The position numbers and the translations under genes were made by a program. Shown one piece after another: positions 13,846 to 24,900 of a stretch of 64,000 nucleotides of DNA; the first letter of the stretch is position 1; each line of letters opens with the position of its first letter. The notes under the pieces are model-generated. The model was not told the origin of the DNA. It searched no databases and saw only the letters and a program-made list of their open reading frames with translations. This DNA is from Lateolabrax maculatus (lineage: Eukaryota; Chordata; Actinopteri; Acropomatiformes; Lateolabracidae). The stretch is taken from assembly GCA_031216445.1 (NCBI GenBank), contig CM062209.1, positions 27,271,501-27,335,500 on the forward strand, read 5' to 3'.

Positions 13846-16800
13846 TAGGTGCTTTTCCCCCTGCTGACTAAGCTGCTTGACAACATCAGCCCAGCAGATG
13901 TGGGCGGTATGGAGGAGACCAGAATGAGAGCCTGCACACTCTTATCAAAGGTTTAAAGCAACACACACTAAAGCACACAATCACAGCAGCCACAAATATA
14001 TGATATATATTAAAGTAACGGTTTTCACATGAGCATGACACTTTCCCTGATACGTTTAATTAAATTTGGGATTTGTCCATAGACACATGTAAGTGTTTAT
14101 TTTCTAAATACCCTTTGTGTTAACTATTTGTGAAGAATTTCACATACCCAGTTAATTTGAAACCAAGAGGATGTTGATTTAAATAAGCAGGGGTAACCAG
14201 TTGTTGATGAGCACCACTTATGATGTCTTCAGATACAACATGTGCAGAGACACCATAACAATCTGTTTATTTCTTTCAATGTGGATCTTACTTTTTGCCA
14301 TGGAATTTGCTAGTCATAGCTTTACATGGGACGACACAAACATGAGCCCCCCCATAAGTCCCCAGTTTTACCCACTTACCTAAACCACTGATATAGAAGT
14401 AAAAGCGAACGGAATACACCCCAAATGTCTCTTATCATCTTCCATTGTACTGCAAAACAGTTAGTACTGTCGGTCAGAGAGGCAGAAAGTAGTGCTTTAA
14501 AATTAAATGAGCATTTACAATAGGCAGTTTGGATAATAGCTTTTGAATTGTATTCTAAATAAATAGTATTAATCATTTGATTAAACTGGACATGTTCCTA
14601 GTCTAGCCTTGCCCTGCAGACTGTCCTGGTTTGTTGTACTGCAATATGCCGTTGAGTCTATTACAATACTGCATAATACTGGACCAAAAAAGGGGTAATT
14701 TTCCTTTATCATTCCTTGCTTTGCTAAGTGCAGATGTTGGCTATGTAGCTATTGAACACCTGCAGATCAACAGTTTCCTGAGGCTAACTGAGCTTACTCT
14801 TCCGGTAGCAGCCGTGGCTGATGTGTGACTATTTTCCGTTTGTCCAGGTTTTCCTCCAGCACCTTTCTCCTCTGCTGTCCTTGCCTACCTTTGCTGCCCT
14901 CTGGCTCACCATTCTGGATTTCATGGACAAGTACATGCACGCAGGATCCAGTGACTTACTGGTGAGGATAGTGTTAATACCAACATACAGTATTGTAATG
15001 TGATGACCGCTAACCCCTATATCAGACTATCAGACTAATGGTTTTGTCAGCCATGAATTAGGAGAATTCAACAAGTATAGGAATATGTAATCCTTCAATT
15101 AATCTAAAAATGCAAAAATCACCAAACTTGGAACAAAAAGGAATATATTTGCCAATATTTGACCCTGTTACTGAATGATACATTGACTCTCTGACCTCGC
15201 TCATGTGCTGCCTCTGCGTGTGTATGTGTAGTTGGAGGCAATCCCTGAGTCTTTGAAGAACATGCTGCTGGTGATGGACACCGCAGGGATCTTCCACAGC
15301 GCTGACTCCAGGACAGGATACTCAGACCTGTGGGAAATCACCTGGGAACGAATCATCTGCTTTCTGCCTCACCTGAGGGAGGAGCTTTTCAAACAGACGG
15401 TCATATCAGGTACACAGCAGACCTGCAGGGATACAGCTCTACGTTCTAGACAACATGATGTTGGTCTGAGAAGGCGAATGCTCGATGTAATGCCATAATA
15501 ACATGTGTTTCTCACGTTTCATTTTCATTTTTAGATCCGGTACCCAGTCCTCCAGCAGAGCCCTTGCAGTCAACACCCCCGGCAGGCCAGCCTCCATCCC
15601 CTCAGGTGTCTCTGCCACCTGCCCAGCCGCCCTCCCCGGTCCTGATGGCAGTAACCCCTGCAGAAACACAGACCCCCAGCAGGCCAGCATCACCGCAGGA
15701 GCCCCAACCAGCCAGTGCCAACGGTATTAACACTGACGGTTTCCTGCCTCCAGGTCTCATCACACACTCTGTGATCAGCACGGGGTGGCGCACATACATG
15801 ACAATGACACTTGCATGTGGCATTTAATCAGAGAACAGCATCAAGTGACAGGAGAAATAGAAAAACTTTGAAACTCACCCACATGAACTTCTCACTGTGA
15901 GGTAGGGATCGATTTAATGACGCCGTTGGGTTGAATTCCCAGACATAGCCAAAATTACCATAGACATCACAGAACTGGGTGTCACTGCATGTTTTCACTT
16001 TACTGGGGTATTCACTGAGACTGATGATGTAAATGGGCAAAGCTTCCACTGACTTTATTTGAACACATTGCTGCTAATGAAGGCCTGATGCTGGGGAGTT
16101 AAATATTGATCTTTAAATCTCACACTGACTTTGAATCAGTGTTTAAAAAAGCCAATGATTCTATTTCAAGAACTGTCAGACAAACTCCTTACACTGCATA
16201 TACAGAGTACAAACTGTGCAGTTTGACAATAAAAAAGTCTTAACTCAAGGTCCACTTACTAGCCTTTTTGACTTTTAACCACATTTCGCAGTCTTCCTCA
16301 GCGGACTGTGTAGTTGTCAAGTTCTACAGTAAATGCTGTAGCCAATCAAACTGCATCATCTCCACGACACAAGACAGGGCTGATACTGAGTAGACCAGGG
16401 TCTGTATTTTTTAAACTCGTGAGATTTGCACTTAAATCTGCTCCAACCAAGGCTACTTCGGAGTATAATAAGAAAAGAGCTCCACTGAAAGTGAAAACTA
16501 ATCTGGTGTAACAGTGACATACACAAGCAGAACAGCTGATTGGATTTAGTCATCTGCTTTACGATAGTGTGCTCCTGCCACGTCCCATTATAAAACTCAT
16601 TAGTGGAATAGTTTCTGAACTGTCTACATGTTGTTTTCATCCCTGTATTTTCCAGGATCAGACCGATCGTCTCCGGTCCCGCCATCGGTTCCCCCCATGC
16701 CAGTGCCGTTAACAACATCCCCTGCCCAGGCTCCCTCACCCTTGAGCCAGTCCCCCCTCATCCTGCAGCCCCTTGCCTCTCCCCTGCAGGTGGGAGTTCC

Positions 16801-16909
16801 ACCCATGTCCCTGCCAATCATCCTGAACCCCGCCCTCATAGAGGCCACTTCCCCTGTCCCTCTACTTCAAGGTCCCAGACCCACAAGCCCCTCTGATGAG
16901 GTCAAGTAA
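613..16909 (+). CDS. gbf1: gbf1, Golgi brefeldin A-resistant ARF exchange factor (3' half, 19 exons)
   Basis: GBF1 is the large guanine-nucleotide exchange factor that activates ARF1 at ER-Golgi intermediate and cis-Golgi membranes, driving COPI recruitment. Exons joined by eye: 613-849, 1477-1570, 3511-3687, 3845-3909, 4118-4241, 5027-5098, 5297-5391, 5492-5645, 7506-7731, 9073-9230, 9500-9749, 11454-11674, 13214-13364, 13507-13637, 13849-13950, 14848-14961, 15232-15409, 15535-15723 (or 15753) and 16656-16909. All borders are AG/GT, all phases agree, and they give about 996 residues plus TAA; human GBF1 has a similar length after Sec7. The first exon (NEEIVMPDEQ, then ENYVWSLLLHRGATPEG) starts at the end of Sec7, so the catalytic glutamate lies upstream, outside the window. 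The rest covers the helical HDS1-HDS3 regions (TMTWGPTIAALSYVFDKSL, YGLHELLKTNAANIH, QVRMQALTYLQRALLVHDLQ). A basic/acidic linker is in exon 12 (KKK, GGGG, DDEEDE). The tail is proline-rich, with PLILQPLASPLQVGVPPM and ILNPALIEATSPVPLL, as in vertebrate GBF1. Motif recognition is strong; exon 18's end is ambiguous. Confidence 0.96.
2087..2178. repeat. poly(A) tract followed by (TA)n microsatellite
   Basis: About 28 A residues run directly into about 32 TA units inside a gbf1 intron. The long isoleucine/tyrosine-rich open frames on both strands here are products of this repeat, not genes. The poly(A) join could mark an old retroposon tail, but no element body is clear upstream. Confidence 0.95.
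2690..2758. other. Intronic pre-miRNA-like hairpin
   Basis: A perfect 12-bp inverted repeat (TGGCACTCGCCT at 2705-2716, its complement at 2732-2743) closes a 15-nt loop. Pairing continues outward with one G:T wobble and four single mismatches to 2690/2758, giving arms of about 27 nt. It lies in the gbf1 intron between exons 2 and 3. The shape fits a pre-miRNA or a tiny palindromic element. I do not recognise the sequence, and no expression evidence is visible. Confidence 0.5.
2981..3444. mobile_element. 464-bp non-autonomous DNA transposon with 9-bp target duplication
   Basis: The element begins TAGCCTGG..ACCAGAC and ends GTCTGGCAATGCCAGGCTA. The outer 8 bp are perfect inverted repeats, followed by a second matching block (CCAGAC). 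The same 9 bases, tataaatac, flank both sides (2972-2980 and 3445-3453), as expected for a target-site duplication. Each end also folds on itself (CTGG..CCAG). It has no transposase frame, so it would be mobilised in trans. A 9-bp duplication suggests the Mutator/MULE class; 8 bp (hAT) is possible if one flanking base belongs to the element. It lies in the gbf1 intron just before exon 3. Confidence 0.8.
12225..12400 (+). repeat. Dispersed teleost-type repeat, copy 1
   Basis: The segment around gctaggctaac, atcaatcatcttatctcac and aagtgtatttcccaaaa resembles a repeat I associate with many teleost genomes. A related copy is visible in this window at about 52,590-52,740 (atcaatcttctcatcta, agtgtattgcccaaaa). 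It is intronic in gbf1. The borders are estimates. Confidence 0.5.
13802..13842 (+). repeat. (GT)n microsatellite at a splice acceptor
   Basis: About 20 GT units end six bases before the acceptor AG of gbf1 exon 15 (tttgtag, exon from 13849). They replace the usual polypyrimidine tract. Confidence 0.95.
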
Positions 16910-17388
16910 GAGAACTCCAGCTGCCCCACACCCTCAGCGTCATCTCTCCAGACGGACTTCCACACAACTTCAAGAGCTGCTTGTCACCACGGTTTGGAAA
17001 TTATGGAATATGTACGAGATGTGAGACTCAATTATACCACACTTGATTTAAAGGAAAATTCCCCCTAAACACCTGACACTATGTATATAGTATATTCTAA
17101 TTCCTATTGATAAAATGTGACATCATGTCCAGATATTTGGGAGCAGAAAATGCAAGACAGACGTCATACAAGGAGAAATATTGTAATAAGTGAAAGTCTG
17201 ATTGAGGTTAAGAGGGTCCAACACAAATGTAAAGTACAAGGTCTGTAGCTACCACTGAGAACACTGGGGTCCAGTCCTCACTATTTTTTGGGGAGAGTTT
17301 ATGTTGTACCACACATGGTGAACATGAACAGATCTGCTGATTCCAGTATTTTTAAACTCAGTGCATTATGCGTATTTTAGAACAATAC

Positions 17389-17394
17389 AATAAA
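17389..17394 (+). terminator. Proximal polyadenylation signal candidate for gbf1
   Basis: Canonical AATAAA about 480 bp after the gbf1 stop codon, with no clear GT-rich element just downstream. Confidence 0.4.
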
Positions 17395-20387
17395 ACCAAA
17401 ATTCAGATTTAGTATTTCTTTGGGATTGTAAACTAGGATTATAAAGATAAGGCAGGTGTTGTTCTATATTTTTCTTATTGTTTTATAATCTCACATGCAG
17501 ACCCCAACCAGCCAAGTGTTAGCCCGCCTCCCAACACATTCTAACTTCCCCACTCTCTCTGTGGCTCTCAGTTCCAAGCCCATTGACTCCCACTGAAGAT
17601 GGAAATCTTCAAAATGACCCCACAAAATTTTAGATTCAATTTCAAAGGTTTAGTCCTTTCCTGAAACAGCTGCTCACTGCAGTTCTGAACAAATGTTACT
17701 CAAACAGGATCATTATGCATTTGTTGGGGACTAGAGGAACCAGACATATCAGGCTTTGATAAACGCACAATGCTTGTTAGGATCAATTCACCATTGGTTT
17801 GGGTCTGCACATGGTGTTTGTTGGCAGTAAGACACACAGAGAATATCACCAGGCTTGGGGGACTTGGCCTCGTGCCCTCAGTATATCTTAGGTTGTGGCT
17901 GTGTCCGTGATTTCAAACTTTTCTCCTGAAAAGAACTCCTGAACCAACTAAATATCACAGATTGGTTAAATGTGTTGACAATTTCCATATGTGAGGCTGG
18001 AATTATTCCCAACATGATCAACATCATGAAAAATTCATGCTTTTACAATAATCCGTTGGACATGATGAAAAGTGTGGTATAAAAGATTGGAATCTCCAAA
18101 CTGGGGTAACACTGTCACCCCTGTTTTCTCATGAACTTGTTGGAAATCATGAGGTTTTAAGTACAGTATGTACTTCTTACCTGAAGGGACCCCCCCCCCC
18201 CCGGATTTCTGGCAGGGACAGTAGTAAGTTATTGGGATTTTAGGTACTGCATGTGGTTGATTACATAGGATCTCAGAACTTTGACTTTGTCATGTTTCAG
18301 AGATCTAAACAGAGCTTATATCACCTGCCACTGAGGGATCAGCATCTGTCTTAAAACTGTACAGAAAAACATCTTTATTTATACAGCAGTCAGTTTGTGT
18401 TTCAGAGGCCAAATTCTTTTCTGTTCTCCTGTGACGGCCAGGGACAGACACTGGCCTGGACTGTTTCTTTCTGTCAATCTATTCTTTTCTTATTCTTTGC
18501 CCCCAACAACAAAAAACAAGCTTTGATTTCAGGCACCTTATGAATTACTCCCCAACTAAACAAAGAGGGAGATTGTGCACATGAAGCCTTTCTCAGATGG
18601 ACTGGAAGTGTCACGTCTACAACATTCCAAAATGTAGATACTGGAGTGTTCAGGGAGCTCGGCCCACTGCACGGAGGAGAGATAGAGATTTTTATGGTTT
18701 ATGATTAGTCTAACAATTAATATAAAGAGTTCAGTGACAATGTCATTTCATCATGTTCTTCATGCTCTTTATGTAGACTGAGACTGGGTAACTCATCATA
18801 TCACAAGGAAATCTATGAAAGCTGAAAACAGCAGTAACTTAACATTATTGATAATGAACCATTGCATCATTACTCAATATTTGATGATTAAATTGAATTA
18901 CCACTGAGTTTGTAGCATTGCTAATTTTACTTTGATAACAATCCATCTCCATTTATATGGATTGAGTTTTTCAACCTTTTTAATTTGGTGTGGTGAGGAA
19001 CTTTACTAACCCACAGTGGGACTGTTCAGAAGTATCCATAGCAGAGCACTCACATATATCAACAGAGTACATGGGACAAAGGAATAAATGGAATAAAAAT
19101 GGAAATAAAAAGTTTAAATAACATGTTATAATGAAGTGCATAGTAACAGGGTTCACAAATTCAAATAGAATGTTTAAAAAACTACCATTGTTTTGCTCAA
19201 ATTTGATTCAAAATTCAAATTGACAAATTTCAACTTGAATATCCAAACTGCCTCCTACACATGATGACAGATCAGATGACTGATGCTGATGTGGTGTGTC
19301 TGATCGAGGGTGCTTTTACACCTACCCTGCGTGCTGTGATTGGACTGAGCCACGTGCGCTCAGGATGGCTCGTTGCGCTGGTGTGAAGGCTGTCGGTCAT
19401 GCTCCTCGCTCCACTTCCGTGGTGCGGAAGCAGAACAGATTGGCAACAGGCCTGTGTAACCGTAGATATGCAATGTCTTATTTCTTCATCTGGTAGCCAT
19501 GGTAACACACATGCGTGTCAGCATGTGAGTTCGGGGATTTTCCTAGAACAAGGAGTTAAAACAGAACTGTGTTGAGCTTGTGTCCTGCTCGGCCTGTTGA
19601 AACGTGGTGACCACACAGTAAGTGTTCCCTTGTCATGTTGCACTATGACACTCCTCTTTTTCTCCCGTTAGTTTGTCACTATTCATGCCTTATGAAATTA
19701 TGATTTTATGGCCGCATTTGAATCTTTAGTTCAGAATTTGACTAAAACTAAATTTGAGCAACTTGAATACAAAACATAAAACTTAAAATCACATTTTTGA
19801 TGTGGCACCACAGTGAATAACCTCCTAACCGGAGGGGAATTCAGAACACATGGATGCAGACGGATAGTTTTTAAAGTAAAATACTAGTAGTGCTATAAAT
19901 TCACTGGTGTTTACATTTCCACAGCAAGTATTCAGTTGTGGTAACATTTGACAGTTAGTGTTCAGTTGCTAGTTTGTTGATTGTGCCTTGTGTACAATGA
20001 CATGGACCCTGACGAACGGATGGACTAATTCACCATTTTAATGCCAAATATGTGACCTATAGCGTGGCGTGGGTGTGGACAGGAAGCTCAACATCTATTG
20101 AAGGTGGCCCTGGGATTCTCTGTGATGTTTCATGTTATTTATTGAGTTGGGAAAGAAGAGATGGACTTTTCCAATGCAGTACAGTTGACATAGATACAGT
20201 GTGTGTGTATGTCAGTCAGGTAACACTACAGCCTTATAGAGCCACCAACAGGAGACATTTTGTAAGCTGTGTGTTTATTTGTTGTACGGAACTCGTCAAT
20301 ATATCAGGAGCTGATTCTTGCCTGAACAGAAATTACATGAATATAATGTGTATATACAAATGAAAGGTAAAGTACTTTTTACTATGT

Positions 20388-20393
20388 AATAAA
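20388..20393 (+). terminator. Distal polyadenylation signal candidate for gbf1
   Basis: Canonical AATAAA followed within about 30 bp by a GT/T-rich element. It is the last good + strand signal before the convergent macroH2A2 gene. Confidence 0.5.
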
Positions 20394-21639
20394 TATAATG
20401 TAAAGAAAGTGCTCATTCTTGTGTTTGTGCTGTTTTTTATCTTGTGAAATAGAGACCATATTCAAAAAGATCCTATGGACTGAAGGTGCCAGCTAAGACT
20501 CTGCTGAGAGCTACTTTTACTGAGGAACCCAGTGGACGGCAGTTGTGGACCCTGTTACTATGGATGACATCATGTTACTCTATGTATACAGTGATCATCA
20601 GTGGATCATCTGTCAGTGGATGTGAGATACAGTTTCCATCAATGCACAGGACGAGGAACAAATGAAAATAGATGAAGATAATTAGATTTCACTGAAAAAC
20701 TGTCACAAACATACATAGAACAAATTTTATGTGGGGTCAAACACCTCCTGCATGTTGGTGCTGTTTAATATTTGCCATCTAGTGACAGCCACAGAAACAG
20801 CTTTATTCATGGCAACTGGTGATTATTTAATGTACACTTGATAAACTATCTAACAAACTGGTGTCTGAAAGGAGCAGTTCTGGATTGATAAATAATTCTG
20901 ACAGCCTGCTGAGACACTCAGTCAGCTCAGTGCCGTAAGTCAAGTTCATCAGGGCTGCAAACTGTATTTCTGCAGTGTCACAGTAGTGGAGAGTTGTGCA
21001 AACCGTCATCTCTGGTGCTAATGGATGATTTAGATCTGTTGGTGCACAGATGACTTCCTAATTAACTCACCACCATCAGAATACAATTTTAAGATGTCAT
21101 CATTTTTTATTTTCAAAAAGCTGATGCAGTAGGGCTCATTACCTCAGAGAAGTTCCAAAGGACTCCCGAGTTACTCCAGTACTAAACAGATTGTATTAAA
21201 AGGTCTGACATATATATCTATATTCTATATTTTTCTGCATATATTCTATATTGGGTGCAGACCCAAACCAATAGTGAACATATCTGCCAAGTACTGTGTG
21301 AGTATCACAGCCTGATGTATCTTCTTCCTCTGAGCTCATAGAGCTCTACTGTAGTCCAAATTAAAAGATCATCAGTGAGCCACGCGTAACTAGTGTCCAG
21401 CTGTTTTAGGACATTACTGAGCATTTCTTAAATAATAAAACTACGTACGTCTTCATTAGGAACCAGTGGGTTGGAGCTGAGAGCCACAAACTGTGGGGTG
21501 GGGTGGGGGAGGTTTCAATGCATGCTCAATGCATGAAAATGTAACATTTTCTAAACAATATTTGCTTGAATGAGACCCATAAAAAGAAAAAAGCAGTGTG
21601 TAAATTCTGAGCGGATCTCTGGTGTAAAACATCTGAGTT
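20394..21639. other. Intergenic gap between convergent gene ends
   Basis: About 1.2 kb separates the distal gbf1 poly(A) signal from the macroH2A2 poly(A) signal. I see no gene here. A G-rich patch (ggggtggggtgggggagg) lies near 21,495. The short open frames have no recognisable content. Confidence 0.6.
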
Positions 21640-21993
21640 TTTATTTCAAAGCAGAATGAGAACCACAGTTTTTTTAGTAAACTAACTGTATCAGAAACTA
21701 CAGAGGCTGGGAAAATTGTTATATTTGTACATGGAATGTAAAAACGTCATTAAAACAAGGAACCATATATGGAAAACTGTACGGATTTAAATTATCTAAT
21801 CTATAAAGAATGCAAACTCTTGAAGGGACAGTGGAACATAAATGGGAACAGCACTCCAATCACAAATATTGTTTTTTTTTTTCCTCTTTAACCAAGACAG
21901 ATTCCACATCAAAACCCCTACCGTCATATCACCTATCTAAACCACCTGCAACAAACAACAGTTAGAAAAACAGACTCCTAAAACAAAGAATCC
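21640..21993 (-). other. macroH2A2 3' untranslated region with AATAAA
   Basis: On the minus strand the stop TGA (21996-21994) is followed by about 350 bp and an AATAAA at 21645-21640, seen as tttatt on the + strand. This length is typical for a 3' UTR, and the gene converges on gbf1. Confidence 0.65.
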
Positions 21994-24900
21994 TCACTTG
22001 GCGTCCAGCTTGGCCATTTCCTGAAGGTATATTCCGATACTCTCACTGTCAAACAGAACAAAGTAAATGTTTTTCAGAGAGGAGCTGGTGGACGACACAA
22101 AATGGTTGGAGATGGCCTTGAGGATGAGCTGGGCGGCCGTTTGCTTTGGGAATCCGTTCCTGTGAGAGAGATTCAGGTCGTTAAATCGGTCTGTGGTGAG
22201 CAGCACAAGTGAAAAACAGCAGCTTTGACAGTGCATACAAGTGAAGACGTAACACAGTTAGTTATGGATTTTATTCAAACTGACATCATCTGCAAATCAG
22301 TGTGCTGTTTTTAGGTACAGCTGAGACATGAAAGATATCCAGGAGCTGTACAGGGTTGTACAAGGGGTTGTTCCTTGCCCGATGATTTCACGCTGTGTTC
22401 CGTCATGTTGTGTTGGGCTGCTTTGACGTGGAGCTACATTGGGTCTGAACACGGCCGTGACCCCAGCAGACTTACAGCTCTTTTGTCATCAAAAGCGTGA
22501 CTGCTGGTTTGGCGTGACTTTATTAACATGGTCAGTTCTGTTGCCAGAAAAACAGGCCTTATCAAACAGAATATAGAGCTCTGGGGCCTTGCAGGTTTAC
22601 ATATTTTTTACCTACATTTCCTTAATGTCCTCTATGGCTTTACTCAGGCACAGGGCTGTTACAGAAGCAGCCAATAGGCTGGTACGTTGTTTGGTAGCTG
22701 GTCCACAGAGGGAGTGCGTCCCTGCTGGAGAACAGCACGGAGCAGCAAAGTTTACTGATACAAAGGGAAAGGAGTGTTCACCACTGATGGGTTGTAAACG
22801 TCCTAATTATTGACCATCATGAGTCCGCAGATACAGTCTCATCACTTCATTTGAGAATTCTGCCTCTGGTTTCTACAGTGGGATAGTGCCAGAGCATACA
22901 GTAACAGCACGTTAAGTTGGGACTGTCATTTGTTCCTACCGTGCTGTATGTTTAGAGCTCTGCTGGATATTCCTTCATTCATTATTTATGGCATGAATGA
23001 AAATATAAGGATAAATACAACAATAACTGTGGTTAAATTTGTTTTTTATGATCTGATCTGAGAAGGATTTCCTCCACAACTTCAAGATGGCTCATTCACA
23101 CTGTTTCATTATTTATAAAGCTGATTAACCAAGTAATTTTTTCAGTGATTTAAACCAATGCACAGGCATTACAAAGTGCACAGGAGCTCTCGTTACTGAC
23201 GCTGAGCCTGGAGTCTCTCCATCAGACAGACTGAACCAGCCGGAGGTTAGCCTTGGCGGCTCGGAGCACACAGACAGAGGGTTTGGAAGGAGCGGGAGTG
23301 TCGGGGCGGGGCTCACCGTCCGGCAGGAAGTGAAGGGAAAGCCACAGACTTGAGCTTCTTGTCCTCTGCTGCCGAGAGGCAGTTCTTCACCGTCTTCTCG
23401 AGCTGGTCCTCGCACTTCTCCGAGCCCCACTGAGGGACGTTACAGTGGATGATGAAGCGGGCCGCCATCCCGCTGGCCTGGCTCACTGCCACTGCAGGGG
23501 GCAAAGACACAAACACTGAGTCTGATGGTTCAACGCCTCTTAAAGAACTCGGGGGACACGTGACCCCCATTTAACTAATTTTACTCACTTAAGCCCTCAC
23601 ACCCATGTTTGTGTCACTGATGCTGTAAAGTAACTGAGTTATTTATGTTGTTATGGTTCCAGCCAGAGGAGACGAAGAGGGAGAGGAGGATGATGACAAC
23701 ACAAATTGTTGAATTAATGTTTACCATGTGTTAGTTTAGATGTATTTTCTAGTTTAAATATGATCAGTTATCACTCCTTCTTGCATCAGAGGTCACTTTG
23801 ACAAAGAGCCTTACAGCTGAATCACCATGGCTGCCCATTTAGGAAATATGTAAACTTCAAACTCAGATCTGTTTGGAACCTGATGGTCACTCGAGGTTGA
23901 AGAAAGACAAAGAACTAGCAGATCACCTGACTCCTCGGATGCCCTTGGACACATCTCTCTGCCTTCAGTTGTAGTGGAGAGCTCCATTTCAAAACTAACC
24001 TCACACAGCATCTCAGACAGCACAGCTGACACACTTTGTTTCCCGGGGCAGTGTGTACCTGATGCCACCTCCAGAGGCCCCTGTGCTTTCCGCAGCTCCT
24101 TGACTGCCTCCAGGAACTCTCGACCCCCGGCCTTCTCCAGCGCGTTGCCTGAAAACACAGAGTGCGGCAGCAGGTGAGCACGTGACTGAATGAGTGGAGG
24201 GAAGTCAGGAAACTTTGTTCAGAAGAAATGCAACACGCGTCAACATATCGTCCTCACCCACTCCGTCTTTGAGGTCCATCTCTGCATTTGTTGGATTGAT
24301 TATCCCCTCCACCTTGATCGTTCCGATTTTGCTGATTTCACTCTCTGTTAGTGAAAGCTGCGGATTCACAAAGTCATCAGCACAGTGTGAGAAAACAGCT
24401 GGTCTGTGAGGTAGACGTCCAACATTAGACTGTGCTGGTGTGACTTAACATGGCCTGGGTCTAAAGGGTCATTTAATTCCCATCAGCAGCTCAAGCCCCC
24501 GGCCTCCAGCGGATCTGATACGTTACCTTTTGTCCGAGGAACAGGCTCTTTGCTGACAGGATGGTGAATCCATCTCCGGGACCGTCTTCCACTGTGGAGT
24601 TTGGGACAGACTCGCTGTCTGTGCTCTTTGCCGGAGGGAGAAAAAAAAACACACATTTAAACCTGACTTGAACTGTCACAGAGTGTACAGCTCAGAAAAA
24701 ATAACAACGACCTGGGTATCAAACCTCAGTACGTGGAGTACAGACACTGAGTATCAACAAGCTCCAAGAATCAAGAGACGGCAGCCACTGCTTTTCAGAT
24801 GTTTACTTGTGCTTTGATCAGACAGTTCAGGATTTGATTTGGGCAAAGGTCTGGATTTAACACAGATGCATCTTTTTTTATTGAATTATTAAATATTTTT

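Larger units (their letters stand above)
16910..20393 (+). other. gbf1 3' untranslated region (extent uncertain)
   Basis: This is the stretch after the gbf1 TAA without any convincing coding sequence. AATAAA occurs at 17389-17394 and again at 20388-20393. The second is followed by a GT/T-rich stretch (cttgtgtttgtgctgtttttt), the usual downstream element, so the mRNA could carry a short (about 0.5 kb) or long (about 3.5 kb) 3' UTR. A C-run lies at 18188-18202. A GC-richer segment at about 19,290-19,520 resembles a transposon fragment (gtgcttttacacct), but I cannot define its ends. Open frames at 19.3-19.5 and 20.05-20.36 kb match nothing I know. Confidence 0.55.
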
